Source: JBKEDC01 sp047972995 (GTDB lineage: Bacteria > Bacteroidota > Bacteroidia > Bacteroidales > Prolixibacteraceae). Taken from it: DNA of 23,658 bases. Both the position numbers and the translations under genes were made by a program. Positions 1 through 7,638 of the stretch are shown here, in pieces. The stretch covers positions 1-23,658 of the forward strand of contig JBKEBD010000027.1 in NCBI GenBank assembly GCA_047972995.1, written 5' to 3'. Position 1 is the first letter of the stretch; the number at the start of each line of letters is the position of its first letter. The notes beneath the pieces were generated by a model. That model made no database searches. It saw nothing but the letters and a program-made list of their open reading frames with translations, and had not been told where the DNA came from.

Positions 1-276
1 GTTACTTTAGTTCAAGAGGCTGAAGAACGCCGTTATTGGTCAGATTATATCAGTTCTCGCAACATTCTTCCATCTGACGCTTTGGGTATTCATAATACAT
101 CAAACGGAACAAAAGTAGATAGCAGTTTCGGAACATCAGATTCTCATCAAACGGCCGATGGTTTAATGGCTCGTGCGTTTTATTCATACGATGATCGATA
201 TATGTTTACGGCAACTATTCGTCGTGATGGTTATTCGGCTTTCGGAGCATCTATTGGATGGGAAAAGCCTTTTTAG
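1..276 (+). pseudogene. SusC/RagA-like TonB-dependent receptor, internal fragment
   Basis: Frame 1 is open from the first base to a TAG at 274-276. The first ~80 residues read like the beta-barrel region of SusC-type outer-membrane glycan importers, with the characteristic strand DRYMFTATIRRDGYSAFG at the end of the homologous part. SusC proteins are about 1,000 residues and continue for roughly 200-300 residues after this strand; here the frame leaves the family at about base 245 (AS-IGWEKPF-stop), because the DNA passes into an unrelated DUF2264 gene in another frame. The 5' part lies outside the window. SusC proteins pair with a SusD lipoprotein to import oligosaccharides across the outer membrane; no SusD is visible. 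As it stands this piece cannot form a barrel. It is either a real deletion product or a chimeric join. Confidence 0.75.
243..257. other. Chimeric junction between SusC-like and DUF2264 coding sequence
   Basis: Frame 1 carries SusC homology up to about base 245-250; frame 3 carries DUF2264 homology (RSIYWMGK) from about base 246. Both reading frames are plausible across a few shared bases (around GGAGCATCT at 244-252), so the exact breakpoint is ambiguous and short microhomology is likely. The same junction appears at 23402-23416 in the other arm. Confidence 0.6.
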
Positions 277-1130
277 GATTGCTGATTTCGGAAGACAATC
301 CGTTTTGGACAGCCACCGAAAACAAAGGAGCTTGGGAAAAAGAAATGAAAAAGGGGGAAGTATATAATCGTTTCTCGCCAGCCACCAACTTGCTAATTAC
401 CGATTATCCGAACATCGGAGCTACCGAGGTGCGCTCATGGTGTCATGAAAAAGTGGCGAATGATTGGCAGAAATTCCGTTCAACGGAGAACTACAACCGT
501 TTGGCATATAGCAGTGCTTTCCCTTGGCAAGCCGATGGCGAAAAGGGAGAGGTGGCGATGAACTACGTCTTGAAGAACAAGCACAGCAAGTGGGAAGCCC
601 TTCGACTTTTCACTTTTAAGAAGTTTGAAAATGGCGTGTATTATCGTGATGTAGTACTCGAAACCAACGAAAAAGTGAAAATGCAATTGGCAGAAATGCC
701 GCTGCCAAATGGCGTGCTTCGAGTGGATAAATATATAGGTGATGCCCCCATTGAATCGCGATTGGGGCACTATGCTTTGCCGAAATTGCATGGCAAAATC
801 ACCCAAAGCAGTCGGATGAACAAACAAGGTCAATTAGCAACAATCATCGACAATGGTGAATATCAATTAGCCATGGTGGAGCTGCATGGGAATAGGAAAA
901 TGGAAACATTGTACGCCACAAAATTGCACCCACAAGCCGATGAAAGCATGCTCATTAATGTGTCGGGAGAAATGACTCCGGGAGGCATATATCCTTGCTT
1001 GATGCTTTGGAAAAAGTCGGGCGAAAAGTGGAGCAATAAAGAACTTTTCCCCGTGAAATCAGTGGTACAAAATGCCGATGAGATGGTAATAGAATTTAGA
1101 AATAAAAAAATAGTAAACATCAAATATTAA
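258..1130 (+). CDS. DUF2264 family protein, C-terminal part (5'-truncated)
   Basis: The protein from ATG 258 (290 aa) begins inside the DUF2264 fold: residues just upstream in the same frame read SIYW-MGKAFLGLLISEDNPFW, matching the family's SPYWxxKAFLxLxLPEDHPFW segment, so the ATG is an internal methionine. The true N-terminal half (the (alpha/alpha) barrel part of a usually ~600-residue protein) is missing, replaced by SusC sequence before about base 245. The remaining part runs to a normal end (TAA 1128-1130). DUF2264 proteins of Bacteroidetes occur in polysaccharide utilisation loci, and as I recall the family overlaps the glycoside hydrolase family GH154 (beta-glucuronidase); substrate cannot be judged here. 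It lies 150 bp upstream of the beta-galactosidase in the same direction, consistent with a glycan-degradation operon. No signal peptide is present because the start is lost. Confidence 0.7.
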   Translation: MGKAFLGLLISEDNPFWTATENKGAWEKEMKKGEVYNRFSPATNLLITDYPNIGATEVRSWCHEKVANDWQKFRSTENYNRLAYSSAFPWQADGEKGEVAMNYVLKNKHSKWEALRLFTFKKFENGVYYRDVVLETNEKVKMQLAEMPLPNGVLRVDKYIGDAPIESRLGHYALPKLHGKITQSSRMNKQGQLATIIDNGEYQLAMVELHGNRKMETLYATKLHPQADESMLINVSGEMTPGGIYPCLMLWKKSGEKWSNKELFPVKSVVQNADEMVIEFRNKKIVNIKY

Positions 1131-1150
1131 GATTTCCCTTTCCCTATTCC

Positions 1151-1231
1151 CTGGGTTGAAACCCAGGGCAGTTCAAGAGTGGAATAATTCAAGATTTGAT
1201 TGCATGAATTGGTATGGGTTGAAACCCAGGG
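1151..1231. repeat. Two copies of a short palindromic repeat upstream of lacZ
   Basis: The gap between the DUF2264 fragment and the beta-galactosidase gene holds TGGGTTGAAACCCAGGG twice, at 1152-1168 and 1215-1231. Each copy is a near-perfect hairpin (TGGGTT-ga-AACCCA; seven pairs in the first copy). The copies are separated by 46 bp and are in the same orientation. They resemble the REP-like intergenic palindromes common in Bacteroidetes. A role as an attenuator or mRNA-stability element before lacZ is possible but unsupported. Confidence 0.7.
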
Positions 1232-1280
1232 TGATTCATGGGGGCAATTCATAGACAGAATTTTAATAAAAGTAGTATAA

Positions 1281-4200
1281 ATGAAAACAACATCTTTATT
1301 AAGTGTATTCATGCTTGCCTTTGCTTTCAATAGCATGGGGCAGAGCAGTAACGACTGGGAAAATCCGCAGGTTTTCTCGGTGAATGAAGAGCCGCAGCGT
1401 GCGCAATTCATCCCTTTTGCCAACAAACAGGCGGCATTAGCAAACGACAAGTTTGCGTCAGACTATGTGCTGAATCTTAACGGCACATGGAAGTTCAATT
1501 GGGTGTATAAACCTAGTGAGCGACCCGCGGATTTCTTCAAAGAAAGCTACGATGTGAGCCAATGGGACAACATCACCGTGCCTTCCAACTGGGAATTGCA
1601 AGGCTATGGCACGCCCATTTACACCAACGTTACTTATCCGTTCCCCAAAAACCCACCTTATGTGAGCCACGAGCACAACCCCGTTGGCTCATACAAAAGG
1701 ACGTTCACTTTGCCTCAATCGTGGGACGCTCGTCGAGTGGTTTTGCACTTCGATGGCGGTGTTTCAGCCATGTATGTGTGGGTGAATGGTCGGAAAGTAG
1801 GCTACAGTCAGGGCAAGAAAAATGTGGTGGAGTTCGATATTACCGACAAGCTGAAGAAAGGTGAAAACAGCCTAGCTGTTGAGGCTTATCGTTGGTGCGA
1901 TGGTAGCTATTTGGAAGACCAAGATTTCTGGCGACTATCGGGTATTGAGCGCGATGTTTACCTCGTGAGCTATGCACAAGTGCGCCTTGATGATTTCTTC
2001 GCTAAAGCCGGACTTGATGCCAACTATAAACACGGCGAATTTTCGATTGACTTAGATGTGAAGAACTATGCAGCGCAAGCAGCGTCGGGTTCAGTGGCAA
2101 TTGCTATCCTCGATGCAAGTGGCAAAGCGGTGTATAATACAAAAAAGAATTGGTCGGCTGCTGCCGATGCCAAAGGCACGGTGAGCGCATCGGCGAGCAT
2201 TAAAAATGTGAAACACTGGAGTGCCGAAACGCCTAATCTCTACAAACTCTTGCTTGAACTTTACGACGACAAAGGCGAGTTGGTTGAGGCTACCTTACAA
2301 AACCTAGGTTTCCGCACCGTGGAGTTGAAAAACAGTCAATTGCTAGTTAACGGCAAAGCTGTTTTGGTGAAAGGTGTGAATTTGCACGAGCACAACGAAA
2401 AAACAGGTCACTATGTAGACAGAGCCACCATGATTAAAGACATTGAGGTGATGAAAGCTCACAACGTGAATGCTGTTCGTACCTCTCATTATCCTCATAC
2501 TTCGTTATGGGTTTCGCTTTGCGATGAATATGGTTTGTATTTGGTTGATGAAGCTAATATTGAAACACATGGCATGGGAGCCGAGTGGCAAGGGTGGTTT
2601 AAGAAAGAAACTCATCCTGCGTATTCTCCCGAGTGGCATGCAGCACACATGGATAGAATTCATAGCTTGGTAGAACGCGATAAAAACCATCCTTCGGTCA
2701 TTATTTGGAGCTTAGGCAATGAGTGTGGCAATGGTAAAGTATTTCATGATGCTTACCAATGGATAAAAGAACGAGACAATACTCGCTTAGTACAGTTTGA
2801 GCAAGCCGGAGAAAATGAGAATACAGATATTGTTTGCCCCATGTATCCTAGCATGAAAAATATGCACAAATATGCCGAAACGCCAAACCCTGGTCGTCCG
2901 TACATCATGTGTGAATATTCGCACGCCATGGGAAATAGCAACGGAAACTTCAAAGAATATTGGGATTTGATTCGTTCAACACCGCATATGCAAGGTGGTT
3001 TCATTTGGGACTGGGTTGACCAAGGTTTGCTCGCAACTAATGCTTCGGGCAATGAATTTTGGGCTTATGGTGGCGACATTGGTGGCGAGAAATACACCAA
3101 CGACAATAACTTTTGCTTAAACGGATTGGTGAATCCCGACCGCACGCCTCACCCTGGTTTGATGGAGGTGAAACATCAATATCAAAACATTCACGTGTCG
3201 GCAGTCGATTTGAGCAAAGGTGAATTGACAGTCTATAATGAGTATTTATTTCTCAATCTCGATAAGTTTAACTTCCGCTGGTCGCTCCTGAAAAACGGCG
3301 AAGAAGTGGGCAACGGCACATTCACAACAAAAACAAAAGCAGGTGAAACTAGCCGTGTAAAAATTAAATTGCCCGAGGTGAAAGCCGAAGCTGGTGTGGA
3401 GCATATGCTGATTGTGCGTGCCTTTACCAATGAAGCTGAAAACCTTGTGCCTGCTGGTCATGAAGTGGCAAACAATGAGCTTGCTTTCGCCGGAAATGAT
3501 TATTTCGTTGCTCCTGAAACTTCATCGGCAAAGGTGAATGTGAAAGAAGAGGGCGATAATATCATTATTAGTACCGAGAAAGTGGAAACGCGCATCAGCA
3601 AACGTTCAGGCTTATTATATCGCATGGTAGCTGATGGGCAGTGGCTGATTAATTCGGAGCTAGCTCCTGACTTCTGGCGTGCGCCAACCGACAATGACTT
3701 CGGAAATGGCATGCAAGATCGTGCAAATGTTTATCGCACGGCAGGCAATCATCGTCAATTGAAAAACATCAAAGTGGAGGAAAAAGATAATGCGGTGGTG
3801 GTAACTGCCAATATCAGATTGACCGACATTAATTCCGACTATCAGTTGGTTTACACCGCTCGTGGCGATGGTAGTGTGCAAGTTGATGTGCACTATGTGG
3901 CAGCTGAAGGCTTGCCCGGTTTACCTCGCTTTGGTATGAAGTTGCGCCTTTCGGGCGACTACAACCAGTTTGCTTATTATGGTCGCGGACCATGGGAGAA
4001 CTACAACGACCGCAATTCAGGTGCTTTGTTGGGCATATACCGTAGCGATGTTGTTGAGCAATACTTCGCTTACATTCGTCCGCAAGAGAATGGATATAAA
4101 ACCGACCTTCGTTGGGTGTCGTTGACTAACAACAAAGGTACCGGCTTGCGTGTGGAAGGTTTGCAACCGCTAAGTGGTGCAGCATTGCACTTTGAGTCGG

Positions 4201-4397
4201 CTGATTTCGACCCTGGTTTGAGCAAAAAGAATCGTCATTCGGCAGAGTTAGTGGCTAAATCAGATGTGTTCTTGAACATCGACTTGGCACAGCTAGGCGT
4301 GGGAGGCGACAACAGTTGGGGAGCATGGACTCACCGCCAATATCGACTAGAAGAAGAGGAATACTCGTATAGCTTCATCTTGAAGCCAGTAAAGTAG
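1281..4397 (+). CDS. lacZ: GH2 beta-galactosidase (LacZ type), secreted
   Basis: Hydrolyses terminal beta-D-galactosides, probably in the periplasm. The 1,038-aa length matches LacZ (E. coli 1,024 aa). Residues 1-20 form a signal peptide (MKTTSLLSVFMLAFAFNSMG, then QSS). The order is sugar-binding jelly roll (~45-225), Ig-like domain (~230-340), TIM barrel (~345-640), a further beta domain, and a Bgal_small_N C-terminal domain (~760-1035). Visible catalytic features are RTSHYPH; VDEANIETHGM (E428 and H430, the equivalents of E. coli Mg-binding E416 and H418); acid/base E481 in WSLGNECGNG; nucleophile E545 in IMCEYSHAMGNS; GGFIWDWVDQG; and GGDNSW near the C-terminus, equivalent to the Trp999 region of LacZ. 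The residue after the acid/base is Cys rather than the Ser of E. coli LacZ. It follows the DUF2264 fragment by 150 bp and ends just before a MITE-like element. All catalytic residues are intact, so it is probably active. Confidence 0.96.
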   Translation: MKTTSLLSVFMLAFAFNSMGQSSNDWENPQVFSVNEEPQRAQFIPFANKQAALANDKFASDYVLNLNGTWKFNWVYKPSERPADFFKESYDVSQWDNITVPSNWELQGYGTPIYTNVTYPFPKNPPYVSHEHNPVGSYKRTFTLPQSWDARRVVLHFDGGVSAMYVWVNGRKVGYSQGKKNVVEFDITDKLKKGENSLAVEAYRWCDGSYLEDQDFWRLSGIERDVYLVSYAQVRLDDFFAKAGLDANYKHGEFSIDLDVKNYAAQAASGSVAIAILDASGKAVYNTKKNWSAAADAKGTVSASASIKNVKHWSAETPNLYKLLLELYDDKGELVEATLQNLGFRTVELKNSQLLVNGKAVLVKGVNLHEHNEKTGHYVDRATMIKDIEVMKAHNVNAVRTSHYPHTSLWVSLCDEYGLYLVDEANIETHGMGAEWQGWFKKETHPAYSPEWHAAHMDRIHSLVERDKNHPSVIIWSLGNECGNGKVFHDAYQWIKERDNTRLVQFEQAGENENTDIVCPMYPSMKNMHKYAETPNPGRPYIMCEYSHAMGNSNGNFKEYWDLIRSTPHMQGGFIWDWVDQGLLATNASGNEFWAYGGDIGGEKYTNDNNFCLNGLVNPDRTPHPGLMEVKHQYQNIHVSAVDLSKGELTVYNEYLFLNLDKFNFRWSLLKNGEEVGNGTFTTKTKAGETSRVKIKLPEVKAEAGVEHMLIVRAFTNEAENLVPAGHEVANNELAFAGNDYFVAPETSSAKVNVKEEGDNIIISTEKVETRISKRSGLLYRMVADGQWLINSELAPDFWRAPTDNDFGNGMQDRANVYRTAGNHRQLKNIKVEEKDNAVVVTANIRLTDINSDYQLVYTARGDGSVQVDVHYVAAEGLPGLPRFGMKLRLSGDYNQFAYYGRGPWENYNDRNSGALLGIYRSDVVEQYFAYIRPQENGYKTDLRWVSLTNNKGTGLRVEGLQPLSGAALHFESADFDPGLSKKNRHSAELVAKSDVFLNIDLAQLGVGGDNSWGAWTHRQYRLEEEEYSYSFILKPVK

Positions 4398-4411
4398 TTT
4401 AGGTAGTGTGA

Positions 4412-4711
4412 AGGAGGGTGTCTGAAAAGGAGTTTTTAGTTTTTTGGAGCTTACAAATCGTCACCCCAGCTAAGCCCAACGGGATTTGGTATAGTAGCAT
4501 AGGGCATCGCCCTATGAAATAAACAAGCCTGATTACATAAGCGCTGGAGGTGCGAAATATCCATGTATTTCGCGCCTTCGGCGCTTGCTATTCTCCATTA
4601 TTCCGTTCGTAGGGCGATGCCCTACGCTACTATACTCCAGTCTTTCAGACTGGCAAAGCTTACATTTTAAAAGCAAATAAAATTTACAATTGACTTTTCA
4701 GACACCTTCTT
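4412..4711. mobile_element. MITE-like non-coding element of nested inverted repeats (~300 bp)
   Basis: This element fills most of the 520-bp gap after lacZ. Outer terminal inverted repeats are AGGAGGGTGTCTGAAAAG (4412-4429) and CTTTTCAGACACCTTCTT (4694-4711), matching at 16 of 18 positions. Inside are 27-bp arms at 4490-4516 and 4608-4634 (25 of 27 paired), each itself a small hairpin built on AGGGCATCGCCCT or AGGGCGATGCCCT. Further in are arms at 4539-4559 and 4566-4586 (GCGCTGGAGGTGCG against CGCGCCTTCGGCGC). A separate hairpin CCAGTCT-ttc-AGACTGG sits at 4637-4653. There is no open reading frame of note. It looks like a non-autonomous element or a nest of REP-type units. I see no clear target-site duplication. 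Confidence 0.7.
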
Positions 4712-4917
4712 TTCTGTTTTATAATCAGGTTATCACAGTTAATGCTTTTTTACAAATCGCTGAAGATATTTTTACAAATCATTGTTTTTAATGTTTAATT
4801 TACATAAATTTACAGGTTAAAATACATATGCAAACTATACCAGATTAAATTTCAATTAAACCGCAGCTAGGAAAACCTTATTACCACACCGCTTTTCAGC
4901 TGTACAAAGCAAATATC
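4712..4917. other. AT-rich non-coding gap before the lipoprotein gene
   Basis: The stretch is strongly A/T-rich with repeated TTTACA/TTTACAAAT words (ttttacaaatc occurs twice, near 4748 and 4770). I find no convincing TAnnTTTG promoter box, tRNA or ORF. It is the presumed 5' regulatory region of the phase-variable lipoprotein gene starting at 4918. Confidence 0.45.
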
Positions 4918-5150
<233 letters not shown>

Positions 5151-5159
5151 GTAGAAAAC

Positions 5160-6596
5160 ATGCAAAAAGCGCTGCAAGAACTCCAATCCTCAGGAATGAC
5201 GCTAAAATCTAACATCGTGATTGAACCCACGCATTTATATGTGCGTTTTCTGCCCTCAAGCGAAGAAGAGCTGCAGATTTTAAAGACAGATATGCTATTA
5301 GGTCTATATAGCTATCCTTTAGATTATGAAATCATTCAGAACGGCGACTATTATCACGACCCAACACTCCCCGATACGGCCATCACCTGGCAATATACCG
5401 TTGTAAATCCAGACTATGTTTTTCCCGATATAAAGCATGAGTTCTTAGCCGAACTTTTCATACTCGAAGAGCGTGATGATGACCAAGAGGAAATAACAAG
5501 CAAAAACGGCAGCATGTCGGTCTTAGCTTGGGAAGCTTTAGAAGATAAGGCACTCGAAATTACAGGGAATATTGAGGAAGGAAACAGCAGCAACTTCACC
5601 GAAAAGGCAAGCAAATGGAGACCTGCAGGATGCATTAAAGTAAGAGATAACATTGCTGGAGATATAGCTTTAGTAGGGGCTATGGTTCGTGCTAGAAGGT
5701 GGTTCACTACACATAAAGGCTATACAGATTCTAAAGGGAACTTCTCTTGTGATGGCAGGTTTAGAAGAGATGCCAACTACAGCATCAAATGGGAACGCAA
5801 GTGCTGGGATATTCGAAGTGGCACATGGGGTCAAGCTTTGTATAATGGACCTAAAAAAAGAGGAAATTGGGATTTCACCATCACAAGTAGAAGTTCCCTG
5901 CGTTATGCAACTATTCACAGAGTAGCATACCGCCATTTTTACGGCAATAACCTAGGCATCCCTCGCCCATATAGAGCGGCCAATGGTCGTTGGAAAATAT
6001 GCTATTTTGACAAGGATGGGAGTGGCGATTTTTGGGGAAACACAGGAAGCCCAGGAGCCGTATTGCCTGACATTCGAATTTATGGGTATCGTAACGGAGT
6101 AAAAAAAGATGCCAGTTTAGTATTTAGAACAACAACCCACAAGCTGGGGCATGCCTCGCACTGCGTAAGTATGGGCAATGTAAATTACTGGCAAGTATCA
6201 AAAATTATTTACGAATGCTGGGCCGATGCCGTAGAATGGGCACTCACTAATCAGGAATATGAAGAACTAGGACCAAAATACCCATACAATAGCCTAGCAA
6301 TGCAATATTGGCCTTATGAAAGTTCATCTTCAACCGTTTTCAAAGATAAGATAGAGTACTCTTCTCTATTTGTTGATTTAGTTGACTCTTACAATCAGAG
6401 TGGTAGAAATACAACTTCTCGTACATATCCTAACGATAGTGTAACGGGATATAGTATGAAAAACCTGTCTTCCATCGTGAAAAAATCATATGGACTATCA
6501 AGTCTAAAGACAAACCTTAAGGCAGCCAAACCAAACAATGTAACAAACAATCAAATTGATGAACTATTTAAACGATATGAGGAGAAGATATGGTAA
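5160..6596 (+). CDS. Zinc-metalloprotease-like surface lipoprotein, main part (likely inactive)
   Basis: A 478-aa frame that is the body of a Bacteroidales lipoprotein whose signal peptide lies upstream across a TAG stop. Residues ~1-85 (VENMQKALQEL before the ATG, then PTHLYVRFLPSSEEEL, YPLDYEI, YYHDP, ITWQYTVV) match the N-terminal part of a Bacteroidales lipoprotein family known mainly as hypothetical. Residues ~155-205 (CIKVRDNIAGDIALVGAMVRARRWFTTHKGYTDSKGNFSCDG) look like a carboxypeptidase-regulatory beta domain. Residues 327-334 read HKLGHASH, where the zinc-protease motif HELGHASH is expected: both His are kept but the catalytic Glu is Lys328 (AAG for GAG). ECWADAVEW follows at ~355 and could supply the third zinc ligand. 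From ATG 5160 there is no export signal. The stop overlaps the next gene (TAATG). The combination of OFF repeat, nonsense codon and lost catalytic residue suggests a decaying gene; Lys could instead indicate a non-catalytic binding role. Confidence 0.7.
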   Translation: MQKALQELQSSGMTLKSNIVIEPTHLYVRFLPSSEEELQILKTDMLLGLYSYPLDYEIIQNGDYYHDPTLPDTAITWQYTVVNPDYVFPDIKHEFLAELFILEERDDDQEEITSKNGSMSVLAWEALEDKALEITGNIEEGNSSNFTEKASKWRPAGCIKVRDNIAGDIALVGAMVRARRWFTTHKGYTDSKGNFSCDGRFRRDANYSIKWERKCWDIRSGTWGQALYNGPKKRGNWDFTITSRSSLRYATIHRVAYRHFYGNNLGIPRPYRAANGRWKICYFDKDGSGDFWGNTGSPGAVLPDIRIYGYRNGVKKDASLVFRTTTHKLGHASHCVSMGNVNYWQVSKIIYECWADAVEWALTNQEYEELGPKYPYNSLAMQYWPYESSSSTVFKDKIEYSSLFVDLVDSYNQSGRNTTSRTYPNDSVTGYSMKNLSSIVKKSYGLSSLKTNLKAAKPNNVTNNQIDELFKRYEEKIW

Positions 6597-6671
6597 TGAA
6601 AAGGCTATTTAAATTATTTGCTCTTGTACTGCTCTTACATTCGTGCATTACTAAAGAGACAGATGTTACTG
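6559..6671 (+). repeat. Direct repeat, copy A (start of first small lipoprotein)
   Basis: This 113-bp stretch spans the last codons of the metalloprotease-like gene, the AGGAG ribosome site and the first ~27 codons of the lipoprotein. It recurs at 7090-7199 with only a few substitutions and a 3-base deletion (gaggagAAGatatgg versus gaggagatatgg). Since copy B also carries the tail of the upstream gene (gaactattta..gatatgagg), the duplication copied DNA beyond the lipoprotein gene itself. Confidence 0.88.
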
Positions 6672-7042
6672 TAAATACTGTGATTATCAACAATAGTGGG
6701 TATGAAGTGACATATATCGCCTTTGGGGAAATCTCCAATGAAAGAAAAGTTGTTTTAAATATAGAAAATGGAGAGCAAGCTATAAGGATAAAATCAGATA
6801 TTGGCGAAGTTAACCCTTTCCCTCTGGATGCAGACTCTGTGTATATTATATTTGCAGAAAGAAAGCAACTTAAATACAAATTCTCTTGGGAAGCTGACCC
6901 CATCCCCGATGACGACAGGAATCCCTACTCCGAAAATGCTTACGAGAAAGAGAGTGTTGGTAAACACCGCCGAAAATACACCTACACCATAACTGAAGAA
7001 GACTACAATAATGCCCTGCCAATAGAGCCGGCAGATGAGTAA
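6590..7042 (+). CDS. Small lipoprotein, tandem copy 1 (unknown function)
   Basis: A 150-aa predicted lipoprotein: a positively charged start (MVMKRLFK), a short hydrophobic core LFALVLLL and lipobox LHSC at residue 19, so the mature protein would start CITKETDV. The rest is a beta-rich domain (TVIINNSGYEVTYIAFG, VVLNIENGEQAIRI, VYIIFAERKQLKYKF), then NPYSENAY, and ends YTYTITEEDYNNALPIEPADE. I do not recognise a named family. The start overlaps the stop of the preceding gene; AGGAG lies 5 bases before ATG 6590 and 11 before ATG 6596, so either could be used. The overlap suggests translational coupling with the metalloprotease-like lipoprotein and a shared cell-surface role. A hairpin terminator follows at 7050. 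It has a paralogue directly downstream. Confidence 0.82.
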   Translation: MVMKRLFKLFALVLLLHSCITKETDVTVNTVIINNSGYEVTYIAFGEISNERKVVLNIENGEQAIRIKSDIGEVNPFPLDADSVYIIFAERKQLKYKFSWEADPIPDDDRNPYSENAYEKESVGKHRRKYTYTITEEDYNNALPIEPADE

Positions 7043-7049
7043 TATGGTG

Positions 7050-7084
7050 GCAAGGAGAGCCTTCGGGGTTTCTCCTTGCTTTTA
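7050..7084 (+). terminator. Rho-independent terminator after small lipoprotein copy 1
   Basis: GCAAGGAGA (7050-7058) pairs with TCTCCTTGC (7071-7079), a perfect 9-bp stem with a GC-containing loop, followed by TTTT. It begins 7 bases after the stop codon. Confidence 0.8.
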
Positions 7085-7089
7085 AATTA

Positions 7090-7199
7090 ATGAACTATTT
7101 AAAAGATATGAGGAGATATGGTAATGAAAAGACTATTTAAATTATTTGCTCTTGTACTGCTCTTACATTCGTGCATTACTAGAGAAACAGATGTTACTG
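7090..7199 (+). repeat. Direct repeat, copy B (start of second small lipoprotein)
   Basis: The partner of 6559-6671. It includes the tail of the upstream gene (gaactatttaaaagatatg) with no gene body behind it, which gives the direction of duplication: copy B was derived from the layout at copy A. The signal-peptide codons are almost unchanged, while the downstream coding parts have diverged strongly, so the 5' ends have been kept alike by selection or recombination. Confidence 0.88.
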
Positions 7200-7507
7200 A
7201 AGAAACCAGAATTATTAATGAAAGTGGTCACGACGTAATTTATTCTTCATGTGCTACGGTTTCAGTATCTATCGCCGATAACACTCCAACTATCGACACG
7301 ATAACATTTAAATTATCTCATGGAGAGAGGTTTACAAAATCCTATACCGATATAGGAGGCGCAAATGTATATCCTATTAACACAGATTCTATATCTATTT
7401 TGTTTGATAATGCAAGAGCAACCAGTTACTACAGAGTCGATACTGTAATTTTTGACAGTAGAAATCCTTATTCGGAAGATGCATATGTAACAGAGAAAAA
7501 AAAGTAA
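7118..7507 (+). CDS. Small lipoprotein, tandem copy 2 (3' end frameshifted)
   Basis: The frame gives 129 aa: MVMKRLFKLFALVLLLHSC, nearly identical to the neighbouring paralogue up to ETDVT, then a diverged beta-rich domain (RIINESGHDVIYSS, ITFKLSHGERF, SISILFDNAR) and NPYSEDAY. It stops early (VTEKKK-TAA) at an A8 run (7496-7503). Downstream in frame 1, bases 7498-7596 encode KKVSKWEYHNVHTYTITEDDYNNALPIEDGEE and a TAG, clearly the missing C-terminus, matching copy 1's YTYTITEEDYNNALPIEP. One extra A in the run would restore a protein of about 159 aa. This is either a -1 homopolymer error, a slippage-type phase variation, or a frameshift mutation. The AGGAG site is 2 bases before ATG 7118 and 8 before ATG 7124, so the second ATG is more likely the start here. 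Function unknown. Confidence 0.75.
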   Translation: MVMKRLFKLFALVLLLHSCITRETDVTEETRIINESGHDVIYSSCATVSVSIADNTPTIDTITFKLSHGERFTKSYTDIGGANVYPINTDSISILFDNARATSYYRVDTVIFDSRNPYSEDAYVTEKKK

Positions 7508-7596
7508 GTAAATGGGAGTATCATAATGTACACACCTACACTATAACTGAAGATGACTACAACAATGCCCTGCCAATAGAGGACGGCGAGGAATAG
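7508..7596 (+). pseudogene. Out-of-frame C-terminal tail of small lipoprotein copy 2
   Basis: Read in frame 1 this gives SKWEYHNVHTYTITEDDY, NNALPIEDGEE and a TAG (7594-7596), colinear with the end of copy 1. The tail has kept a stop-free, paralogue-like reading frame, so the frameshift in the A8 run must be recent, reversible or a sequencing error. Confidence 0.8.
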
Positions 7597-7605
7597 AAAT
7601 TTCAA

Positions 7606-7638
7606 GGAGAAGCGCATTTTTGTGCTTCTCTTTTTTTT
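7606..7638 (+). terminator. Rho-independent terminator after the lipoprotein cluster
   Basis: GAGAAGCGC (7607-7615) pairs with GTGCTTCTC (7622-7630), a 9-bp stem with one G-T pair, followed by eight T. It lies 10 bases after the TAG that would end the full-length lipoprotein copy 2, supporting that TAG as the original gene end. Confidence 0.87.

Noticed and set aside
1190..1197. AAGATTTG as a possible -7 promoter box for lacZ
   Set aside because: It misses the first T of TAnnTTTG and has no TTG at the right distance upstream.
2706..2735. Cys instead of Ser after the GH2 acid/base (GNEC rather than GNES)
   Set aside because: Variation at this position is seen in GH2 enzymes and the catalytic Glu residues are intact, so I do not treat it as a functional anomaly.
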